DNA of 64,000 bases, taken from NCBI GenBank assembly GCA_020064725.1, contig JAGTWJ010000017.1:2356001-2420000 (forward strand), written 5' to 3'. Source of the DNA: Drechslerella dactyloides (taxonomy: Eukaryota; Ascomycota; Orbiliomycetes; Orbiliales; Orbiliaceae). How positions within the stretch are numbered: the first letter of the stretch is position 1; every line of letters begins with the position of its first letter. Below are positions 14,819-24,210 of the stretch, piece by piece. The notes beneath the pieces are model-generated. The model was not told the origin of the DNA, did no database searches, and worked only from the letters and a program-made list of their open reading frames with translations. Made by a program: the position numbers and the translations under genes.

Positions 14819-16102
14819 AGGGTGCTCACGGGATTGATCAAAGAGACACCTCGTTAGTCCCCGCTGGCAACTTTGCCATCTGCAATGCATGCTATAGTTT
14901 GCCTTAAGTGAGAGCTTGCACGCTCTCTCATCGTAAGTTACAGTGCGTTCGCCATGAGTGGATTGTATTAGTTAATATTTGTTATGTGCAAGCCGAAATA
15001 CAACATCGCTTTGCATCATTGTAGACACGCAATGTATTCGATGCAGCGATTCGAAATTAATTGGATCTAAGCTTCAGGTATAAATGATTGAAATATCACA
15101 CCTTTGATCAAGGAACGACGTCAAATTCTGATATCTCCAAGTCTATGTATACTTTGCCGGAACATCGGAGTGGATTACTACGGTTACTTGCTGAAATCTG
15201 CATTACAATTATTACGGAATTATTGCCTGGAATACGTATTTTCGCCGATAACACCGTAATAACACAGCATTACAGCCAATCCTTTAATAGAGTATGGTAT
15301 GTATCTAGATCGTGCTCAAAAACAAATCTCTTCCGGCACAGTACCTAGGTATCTATCTACCTATATTCATACCATCAGTCTCCCCTTCATCAATCGATAT
15401 TGATATTGGAATGAATTAAGAGCTGCCGATGGCCGTTCGACAGAATTAGGTAGATCGAGCATGCTAGTCGCCTGCACTTCGTGCGTTCTAGTTTACCAGA
15501 CCAATGTTAGTAGCCTTTTAATTTTGTCTAGATTCGATATGTGTATGTACCGTATCTGTGGCCTGATTGCCAACTATTGATGCGTTACGCCGTGCACACG
15601 ATCGTGGGTACTGGCCATCTGGAAGTGCCTTTCCACAACTGCTAAAGATCGAGTTGCTACACCAAGGACTCGAGGCTTTCAGTTGAGTAAGTATATATAG
15701 ACAGGTAATCCAGAGGTCTTGGGATCGATCTATGACGCCTTTGAACAATGCGTGATAGGTTTTACATGACCTGAGGTTGTCGGTATCGAGCAGCTAGCAT
15801 TCGCAGTGTATCACCAACATCACGACACCCCCAAGAAGACACCCCGTTGTCATTCCGAATTCATTATCGTAGTATACACATTAAGAATAATAGTAGTGTA
15901 AAAATTGACGGAATGAGAACACCTCAGTGTGACAAAAAAGCGGAAAAAAGGACAGCAAATCCCTAAACATCCCACCGTTCCATCCATTCCTCCCTCCAAC
16001 AGTATCTCTCAAACACCCCATATTACCAGAATATAATTCAGAAGGGGAAAAAAAGAGACGCGCGCAGCGGATTCAAAAAGCTTTTTCTTCCACGTATCAG
16101 GT

Positions 16103-18172
16103 CTACTTGGTCTTCGTCTTCTTCTTCGCCGGACGCTCGTCCTCCTCGCTCTCGTCGTCGTCGACGTCCATGTCATCATCATCATCGTCATTGCCACCCC
16201 CAGCCTCGTCGTCGGACCCGCTGCCGCTGCTCTCATGGTTCGAATCGTACTCTTCCGCGACGTCACTCTCCGACTCCGCTTCAAAGTCCTCGTCGACTGC
16301 AGTTTGTTAGTACCGATGTGATGGTGTGTAGTACGGGAGATTGGATGCTTACCGCTCTCGTCGTCTTCATCTGCGCTACCTCTGTCGACGCGCGAGACTT
16401 CGAGATCGTCATCATCGCCCATGTCATCGTCGAGCGCCGTGCGCAGCATGCTGGACTGTAACTCGCACATGTGTCAGCTTTACGTACTGCTTTGTATCCG
16501 GAAGTGCGACAACATACATCCTCCACGAGGTCGTTCTTGATCTTGACGCCCCTGGCCTTGAAAAAGGTCTCGAGGGAGGCCTGTTCTTCCCTGTTGATAT
16601 TGTTGAACTGGTGTTCGCTGCCAGAGTTCATCGTGACAGTAACATCGAATGTACGAGACGCGGACACCTGTCCTCCCAACCTGTAGAGACATACGCATTA
16701 GATTTGTATTTCTGCCGAAGAGGAAAAGAGAAAGGCACGCACCGACTAAGGGTCACAAATTGGACATTATCAAAGCTGACGTATATTGCCGGTTTGGGCA
16801 CAAACAGCAGCGCTTTGTCCAAAAAGAAGAGATTTCCCTCATTCGCTTTCAAAGAGCACTTGACACCGTACTGCTGGTTGTACGAAGTGAAATCTTTCGA
16901 AGGAGTCGTAATCTTCTTCCCCGTGACGCCCTTGAAGATGGACGAGAGGACGAGGTGGGCCGAGTTTTCGTAGTGCATCTGCAGGCGGCCTTGGAATTTG
17001 TTCTGCAGATCTTCTTCCGTGATGTTGAGGTCGCAGGTGAGCTCTTCGTCCTGACCGAACTGTAGCACAAGGAACGGATATTTGGTCTGGCCTTGCTGGA
17101 GGGCAGGCTCTAGACCCAGGACGAGAAGATGGTGCATGTCGCCTGGCTTGGGTAGCAGGAAGAACTTCTTGACGTTTTCGTAGGGAATCTTGTAGTCGTA
17201 GGTTTTGCCACGGAGGCGGAAAGACGCTTCGTACAAGTCGACGTCGTAACGGCCTCTGTGGAGTATATTAGCGTCGCTTCGTCTTTTCTGATGGGAGGGA
17301 GCGCATACCTTGGGGTTAGGAAGAGGATGGATGGGAAAATGGCAAAGGAGTCGCCGGCGACCTCGCCAATGTCCGCCTTGGTGACAAGAGTCTCATAGAA
17401 CACCATGGCCGCGGTCTTCTCTTCCTTCTTGCCGTCCTTCGACTTCTCGCCATCGCCCTCATCATCCGAACCCTGTTTGGACTCCTCATCGTCGTCATTG
17501 TCTCCCTCGCCCTTCTCTGGCATTCCCGGGATGTACAACCGCATTTCCATAAGCTGGTCGACGCCGGCGAATACCTTTTTCTTCTTCTTCCCGCTCGCAT
17601 CGGCTTCTAGATCGGATTTGTCGGCGAATTCAATTGCGACCTCTGCTTTGCCAGCAAGGTTTGAGTTGGAGACCTCATCGAAGGGGATCTCGAAGGCGGG
17701 CTTGTTGTTGATATTGAATAGGAGCTCCGACTTGGAGAATTCGACGCGGCCCCAGTTCCAGCCTTTGAGGGAATGCTCGCGGGACTCCAGATTTATGTTA
17801 TAAAGCTGCTTGAGGATATCTTTGAGACGATCAAAGTCCTATGATGCGAATCGGAAGTTAGCAGGAAGTTCCGAAGAGCCACCTTTGTCGCGCACCAGAC
17901 GCATGAATCAAGTGAGCAGGTTTCTGTACCGCCTGTTCGAAGCCGTCAAGCTGTAGGATGCCATCGTTCTTGGACTTTGTGTAAAACTTGCACTCGTACC
18001 CCCTAGCCGCGCGGGACCATGAGCATAGGCAGCCTTGGATGTCGTTGGCGACGATGGTCCAGGTCTGGCCGCCGGAGGGCTTCCAGCCCATGCCACCCTT
18101 CGCGAAGCGGCATCGGCCAGGATCTTTGGACAGGTCCTTGTAGATGTTTTCGAATGTCTCCTGCTCCGGCAT
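16103..18172 (-). CDS. pob3: FACT complex subunit Pob3 (SSRP1 orthologue)
   Basis: Six exons: 17930-18172, 17309-17838, 16743-17255, 16518-16680, 16353-16455 and 16103-16296, for 581 aa. All five introns are GT-AG and 53-91 bp long. The protein is the fungal partner of Spt16 in FACT, the nuclear histone chaperone that loosens and rebuilds nucleosomes during transcription and replication. Seen in order: an N-terminal SSRP1/PH-like domain (FAKGGMGWKP, about residues 24-33), the tandem-PH middle domain with the family signature PRGRYDVDLYEASFRLRGKTYD at the exon 2/3 junction (about residues 256-277), and a C-terminal acidic tail with DDDDLEV and EDERPAKKK. There is no HMG box, as expected in fungi, where Nhp6 supplies it. 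The length is normal for the family. An acidic loop (EKGEGDNDDDEES) precedes the middle domain. It stands divergent to nnf1. Confidence 0.96.
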
Positions 18173-19091
18173 GTTGACGTTGATCGCCTGGTACGGATAG
18201 TGAATGTGGTGAACGCGCCGACGGGGTTTAGCGATCGGTGGAGGTTTGTGGCGATGGAGGTAAAACGGAGCAAAGGAAGGCGGGCTGTCGACGGAGCTGG
18301 TTGATAAAAGTATTGGAGCTTGTGGAAGACGCGACCAACAGCCGCCAAGACCAAGCTGCTCATCGCGTGCCACAGCCACAAGCCACACATAAACTGTGGC
18401 GCTGATATCTCTCACCATCAACAGGTGTCGGACACACGTCTACGCTGCTGGCCTGTCTATTCACTTACTTGTCCGTATACTTGGCAAGATCGGTCCATTC
18501 AATACACGTATCATCTTACGCTTAGGTGTAGATATATTCTAGATAGACGTCTACTGACTGTCCAGCTCGCCATCTACAGAATGATCTGGATTACACCGAT
18601 TACACCTACAATTGCGGATAAGAAAACTATAGAGTAGAATCAATTGCAATCAATTAATTCTACAGTAACGATATAATATATGTAACCACTGCTGATTCCC
18701 AAATTCTCAGCTCGATAAACCAGCAAGGAACCCTCAAGACGAGAGTCCCCCGCCAAACATCAAACTCGGGCGCCCAGCTCACGGGTCGATCTTATTCCTT
18801 CATCTCCTCCGAGTACGTATACAGAGTACACGTACTGCCAGCGATATCCTGAGTCCGCCTCAGTTGTAGAGTATGTATCGTGCAGACCGCACACGAATGT
18901 GCAGTCCACGCCGTCGGAGTTGGTTGATTGAAGAAGAGAAGAGAAGAGTTCTGCATCCAGGTTCCGCAGCAGAAATTTAGCGGACGACCGGCCGCCAAGC
19001 CTCGGCCAAACAACGCGTCTTCCGCTACTTCCAGACACCAGGCATCTAGGGTATCGTATCTCCACCGTCGGCTTCACCAAAGAACGAAAGC
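18173..19091. promoter_or_regulatory. Divergent promoter region, pob3 / nnf1
   Basis: This 919-bp gap separates two genes read in opposite directions and must hold both promoters and leaders. The middle (18480-18720) is AT-rich. No further gene or clear element was seen. Confidence 0.6.
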
Positions 19092-20154
19092 ATGACGCGA
19101 ACGACCCGCCAGTCCGTCGGCCGCGGCAAACCTGAGGAGCAAATGCCGCCGCCGCCGCCGCCGCCTTCCGCTGGTACTACTACAACGGCGGCGACCAAGC
19201 CCCCCGCCGAGGAGAGCAGCGATGCCGCTGCCGCCGCCCTGCAGAAGCGCATCCGCTCCCCGCTGCTCGAGAAAGTGTTCGACCGCGCCGTCAAGGCCTC
19301 CCTCTCCGGCGTCACGCTTGAAGCGTGGAACAAGTGCTTTCCGACGCCGACTGCCAAGCGACCTGAGCAGATGCGCGAAGTGCGCAAGAAGTTCTGCGAT
19401 ATCTACGAGTTGAACGTTAGGGTGAGTACTGAAGTACTTATTCAAGTACTTTAACTTCGCCTCTTCCCTCCTCAATCTCACCCTCTCCAGACCCACCAAG
19501 ATATAAAAATATATATTGTATGGCCGTATGCGAATGGGTTGCTAATGTATATATGCAACGTAGAAAAACTTCGAAGATATAATCGCAACCCGCAAGCTCC
19601 TCGCCGCGCTCGATAACCTCGACATCCTTATCGCAGAAGCCCAATCCCGCCGCTCAACCTATGAATCCACCCATCCTCCACACGCACATGCACCAGAACC
19701 CGCACCCACAGCGCAACCCTCCTCGTCTCCTTCCACCAAGCAGGAATCCTCTCAGATCTCAACCAAGCAAGAATCCTCACAACTCTCCGCCAAGCTAGAA
19801 TCCTCACAACCAGCCCCTCCACCACCCGCACCGACACCCCAACCTTCTCAGAAAGAAGGGAACCAGGAACCCCAAAGGGACCCGGACGCGCCGCTCCCAC
19901 TGCACGAATTCACCCCGGAAGACCTATACACATCACACCTCCACCCGCTGCTAACGCTGCAATCCGTGCGTCTAACGTCCCTCCTTACAGCACAACAGTC
20001 GTCAATCGACGACCTCATCGCCCGCCGAGAAACCCAGCAGTCGGATCTCCGTGCCCTGATAGCGACGCTTGAGCAGCGGCTGGCGGTTGTCGGCGAAGCT
20101 GCCGGCGGTGTCAAGGAGATTCTCGAAATGGACGACGAAATGGAAGGCACGTGA
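19092..20154 (+). CDS. nnf1: Kinetochore protein Nnf1 (MIND/Mis12 complex)
   Basis: Two exons (19092-19421 and 19564-20154) give 306 aa. The intron has a GTGAGT donor and a CGTAG acceptor. Nnf1 is a coiled-coil subunit of the Mis12/MIND complex that links the inner kinetochore to Ndc80. The diagnostic part is the N-terminal helix pair: RSPLLEKVFDRAVKASL, then WNKCFPTP and REVRKKFCDIYELNV (about residues 56-110). After the intron it continues as KNFEDIIATRKLLAALDNLD, the typical Nnf1 'EERNVVSKLNELE' region. A C-terminal helix (DLIARRETQQSDLRALIATLEQ) is also present. An 80-residue Pro/Ser-rich linker with three repeats of about KQESSQ(I/L)S separates the two coiled-coil parts and makes the protein longer than most Nnf1. 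The N-terminus has a poly-Pro run. It is convergent with hsp90. Confidence 0.85.
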
Positions 20155-20868
20155 AAAGAACGGGAACTGAAGATATGATCCAAAGGAATGGCCATTTTTT
20201 GGACCAGCATGTTGCTACACGATGGATTCCGTAGAACATCATGGCCGAAAGGTGGCGAGTTGAATGGGCGTGGAAGATTGTACGTTAGCACGGTGATGTG
20301 TTCGTGTAGTTGTTAATTGGCGTTTCAAGGTGTCATCGCCGGTCTTGTGCATATATTACGATTGTCTTAGCTATTAGCGGGTCATAATTTCAGTAGCAGT
20401 TGTTCGATTATTCAGGATTGCTACTATTCTACGTAAGGAGAAGATCTGGTGATGGCCGGAAAAGAGCATTTCATTCATCTTTGCAGTTTTCGTCTAGATT
20501 ACATGTTTGCGCTCACTGGAGGTGGATAGAGACTATACGGACGGAAACATCTCCCGTCACATCCCATCCACCCCGGCACCTCAAACAATGTAGACATGAC
20601 CAATTTGAAAAAGAAAGGAAAGAAAAACAGAAAAACATAACCGGAGATACAGCGGTAGTAAAGCAAGACAAAAGGAAAGATAAAAAAGAGAACAAAAAAA
20701 GGTCCGTAAAAAGGAACGTACGTCACTTTTTGAGAATTCCACCCGTTCGCCTTGTAATGTAATGATGTCGACTGAAGATTAAACAGCACTAGGTAGGAGA
20801 CAATCTAGAAAAGAAAAGGCGTGCAATACCATTAATCATTATGACTGTGACGACGAAGAACAAAGCCT
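20155..20868. other. Convergent 3' flank of nnf1 and hsp90
   Basis: This gap lies between two tail-to-tail genes and should contain both 3'UTRs and polyadenylation sites. A-rich, purine-rich stretches occur at 20600-20720. No coding signal was seen. Confidence 0.6.
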
Positions 20869-23032
20869 CTAGTCAACCTCCTCCATGCTCGACTCGACCT
20901 GCTCCGTGGAAGCAGCAGCCGCCGCCTCAGCCTCCTTCTCGTCCTCGGCGATGGGCTCGGCCTCATCGATCTGGAGACCCAGCGACACGAGGCGGTGGAT
21001 GCGGACGGCAAAGCTGGAAGGCTCCTCAAGCGAGAATCCAGACGTCAGCAGGGCGGTCTCGTACAGCAGGGTCGTAAGGTCCGAGACGGAGCGGGAAGCG
21101 CCCTCCTCCTCGACCTTAGCCTTGAGCGACTTGATGATCGGAGACTTTGGCGAGATCTCGAATGTCTTCTTGGAAGCCATGTACGAGCTCATGGAGGTAT
21201 CGCGCAGAGCCTGCGACTTCATGATGCGCTCCATGTTGGCGGACCAGCCGAATTGACCGGTACGGATGGCGCAAGGGGCATCTGCGAGCTTGTGGCTGAC
21301 AACGACCTTCTCAACCTTGTCGCCGAGGACGTCCTTGAGGGTCTTGGCCAGCGCCTCGTATTCCTTGACTTCAGCCTCGCGTTGGGCCTTCTCCTCATCG
21401 CTCTCCTCGAGGTCGAAGTCCTTGGTGATGTCCACCAGCTTCTTGCCATCGAATTCCTTGAGCTGGGTCATGGCGTACTCGTCGATGGGGTCGACAAGCA
21501 AGAGGACCTCAAAGCCCTTGGACTTCAGAACGTCCAAGAAGGGAGACTTCTGGACGGCCTTGAGGGACTCGCCGGTGATGTAGTACATGTTCTTCTGGTG
21601 CTCCGGCATGCGGGTGATGTAGTCGGTGAGCGAGGTCTGCTCATCACCAGACTTGGTCGAGTTGAAGCGGAGGAGCTTGGCGAGCAAGTTGCGGTTCTGC
21701 GAGTCCTCGTGAATACCGAGCTTGATGTTCTTGCTGAACGCACTGTAGAACTTGTCGAACTGCTCGCGGTCCTCGGCGATTTCGTTGAACATCTCGAGCG
21801 TCTTCTTGATGATGTTCTTCTTGATCACCTTCATGATCTTGTTCTGCTGGAGGGTCTCACGGGACAAGTTGAGCGGGAGATCCTCGGAGTCGACGACGCC
21901 CTTGATGAAGCCAAGCCATTCGGGGATGATGTCTGTGCAGTCGTCGGTGATGAAGACACGTCGGACGTACAGCTTGATGTTGTTCTTGGTGCGCTTGGTC
22001 TCGAAGAGATCGAAGGGAGCACGCTTGGGGACGAAGAGGATGGCCCGGAATTCGAGCTGACCCTCAACGGAGAAGTGCTTGACGGCCAGGTGATCTTCCC
22101 AGTCGTTGGACAAGCTCTTGTAGAAGGCGGCGTACTCCTCGGTGGTGATCTCGGTGGGGTTCCGTGTCCAGATGGGCTTGGTCTTGTTCAGTTCTTCTTC
22201 CTCGACCTTGGTTTCCTTGATCTTCTTGGTCTTGGCCTTCTTCTCTTCTTCCTCATCGTCGATTTCCTCGACCTTGGGCTTCTTCTCGTCACCCTCCTCG
22301 ACGGTCTCGGCCTCCTCATCCGGAACCTCGGTCTCAACCTCCTTGCTGACGTGGAGGTAGATGGGGTAGGAGATGAACTCGCTGTGCTTCTTGACAACTT
22401 CCTTGATGCGGGCCTCGTTCAGGTAGTCCAGCTGGTCTTCCTTCATGTGGAGGACGAGCTTGGTACCACGACCGAGCTTGGGACCCTCGTCGAGGCTGAC
22501 GGTAAAGGAGCCACCGGCGCTGGATTCCCAGACGTATTGCTCATCGTCGTTGTGTTTCGAGTGCACGACGACCTTGTCGGCAACGAGGTAGGCAGAGTAG
22601 AAACCAACACCGAACTGGCCAATCATGGAAACATCAGCTCCGGCGGAGAGAGCTTCCATGAATTGCTTGGTGCCGGATCTGGCGATGGTACCAAGATTGT
22701 TGACCAAGTCGGCCTTGGTCATACCGATACCAGTATCGATGAGGGTCAAGGTCTTGGCTTCCTTGTCTGGGATGATGGAGATCTTGAGGTCCTTCTCCGA
22801 CTCCAGGACGGAGGGGTCCGACAGGGCAAGGTATCGGATCTTGTCCAGGGCATCGGAGGCGTTGGAGATGATTTCTCTTAGAAAGACTGCAAACTTGTTA
22901 GCTTATATTGCACGGGTACTGACCGGGCGGATAGGATCTAGACTCACTTTCTTTATTTGAGTAGACGGTGTTGATGATGAGGCCGAGCAGCTGAGAGATC
23001 TCAGCCTGGAACTCAAATGTTTCGGAGGACAT
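20869..23032 (-). CDS. hsp90: Heat shock protein Hsp90
   Basis: Two coding exons (22948-23032 and 20869-22886) give 700 aa. The intron (22887-22947, GTGAGT...GCAG) follows NKE at residue 28, and the next exon begins IFLREIISNAS. This is a cytosolic ATP-dependent chaperone. Seen: the GHKL ATPase with catalytic E33, N37 and D79 (DTGIG), the lid and glycine loop (GQFGVGFYSAY), a highly charged linker (about residues 210-265), the middle domain with LNLSRETLQQ, and the C-terminal MEEVD (residues 696-700) that docks TPR co-chaperones. The numbering matches yeast Hsp82 in the ATPase domain. Codon use is strongly GC-ended, as expected for a highly expressed gene. A large antisense open frame is a shadow of this codon bias. 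Confidence 0.99.
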
Positions 23033-23062
23033 TTTGGCGGATGTGGTTGAAGGAGGGGGTAT

Positions 23063-23305
23063 CTGGGGAGTTTGTTAGCTGTCGTGCTTCCAGGATCGTA
23101 TCGAGATCGCCTATCGCCTAGATGCAGACACAGCAAACGCGAAGGTAACGCCGCAGAGGGGTATACGCGGAAAGCCTGCAGCTGGAAAACAGCTAGGACT
23201 GTTCTCCGATGGTACCCTCTGGACACGTTCTCCTGGACACGCTGGCTGGACTACACTACGGGGTGATGGCAGCTACGAAAGCGATGCGAGCGAGATTGAC
23301 TTACC
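23063..23305 (-). other. Probable 5'UTR intron of hsp90
   Basis: On the minus strand a strong donor (GTAAGT, at about 23305) is followed 243 bp later by GCTAAC and an acceptor ending CCCCAG at 23063, about 30 bp before the start codon. No ATG-initiated frame in between leads into hsp90, so an intron in the untranslated leader is likely. Confidence 0.55.
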
Positions 23306-23558
23306 TAATAGCAGAGAGGGTGATGGCAAGCGGTAGGAGTATATGTATAGCAAGCAGGTGTGTCCAAAGCACGAGCAAGTCTTGACGGGATCGAGAGAAG
23401 CAGCTGAGGTGGAGAGGGGAAGAGGAGGAAAGAAGAAACAAGCTTGGGAGAGGAGAGGCCAGCAATTTATCTATCGCAACAGCGGACGCGGTCGTTGGAG
23501 AAAATTTCTTTGAGAAGGATTAATTGGACACTGCTGGCTGCTTCGCCGGGGTTCGATG

Positions 23559-23576
23559 GAAAGCCATCGAAGGTTC
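23559..23576 (-). promoter_or_regulatory. Gapped heat-shock element upstream of hsp90
   Basis: GAA at 23559, GAA at 23569 and TTC at 23574 are spaced exactly 10 and 5 bp, with the middle unit (23564) missing. Three of four units of an nGAAn array are therefore in phase. It lies about 530 bp upstream of the start codon and about 250 bp upstream of the probable leader-intron donor. Hsf1 binding is inferred from the family rule that hsp90 is heat-induced through such sites. Confidence 0.45.
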
Positions 23577-24210
23577 CACAGCAAGCAGCACGCCGCGGCT
23601 GCCCCACCAAAACACCAGCCGGCCTTCTTATCGGGCCCCACCACGCCCAGCGTGATCATGATCCTCGACTCCGGCACAGCGTCAAGCCATTCATGCACAT
23701 TGCCAGCCCATGCGCCCGTCAGCGCGATGGTCATCCAGGCAGTCCAGGCAGGATCCGGCGGCCGTGGCGTGCGGGCGCATCGCCGTGTCCAGCTCGCGTC
23801 GCCCAGCGGATGTTCCTGCGCGGGGTTCGCGGCGCTCGCTCGCATTCCAGCACCTTCGATGGCCGCAACGCACAATATGCAACAGTCCTTCAACTTCACC
23901 TGCGACACCCTGGCCCCCATCTGACCCCCCCTGTCTGGATACGTCGACACGTCAGACTACCACATATATCTTGCTCTCTACTGTCAGGACAGAAAAGAGG
24001 ACAGGGAGGAGGACACCGAGGAGAAGGTGGCGGGGACAAAAGGAACAGAGTGGATACCAAACTTCTGTCTAAAAAACTGGCCACACGCTAGAATGACACT
24101 CGTAAAATCGTGCTGGAATACATCATGATACAAGGCCCCTGCATCCCCTAGTGCAGTGGTTGGGTGCATGGAAGATCTGATCATATACCCTTGGATTTAC
24201 ACCCTTAGCC

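Larger units (their letters stand above)
1618..16102. other. Long gene-poor interval (about 14.5 kb)
   Basis: No frame here shows a recognisable domain, a convincing splice pattern or coding-like composition. The longest open stretches (12145-12669 plus and 11496-12011 minus, about 170 codons each) read as low-complexity or random peptide. The sequence has near-average base composition, with an AT-richer part at about 14.5-15.9 kb, so it does not look RIP-degraded. It holds a (GT)n run at 2948-2981, pyrimidine tracts at 2740-2820, GCTA repeats near 8176, GGATGGAA repeats near 11560-11583 and a diverged direct repeat at 14.6-14.8 kb. The first 1-2 kb must include the promoter and leader of the PH-protein gene. 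The last few hundred bases are the pob3 3' flank. Non-coding RNA or very small genes cannot be excluded. Confidence 0.6.
23033..24210. promoter_or_regulatory. hsp90 leader and promoter; 3' flank of the MACPF gene
   Basis: Contains the leader intron and heat-shock element listed separately. The 24090-24210 end should contain the 3'UTR of the MACPF gene. Open frames at 23444-24091 show no domain. Confidence 0.55.

Noticed and set aside
20995..22881. 628-codon open frame on the plus strand
   Set aside because: It is exactly antisense to hsp90. Codon bias of the real gene removes stops from this frame, and the peptide is Leu/Val/Glu/Asp-rich with no domain.
23501..23523. GAAAATTTC...GAGAAGG as a second heat-shock element
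   Set aside because: Unit spacing is off by one to three bases from the 5-bp rule, so it is weaker than the element at 23559-23576.
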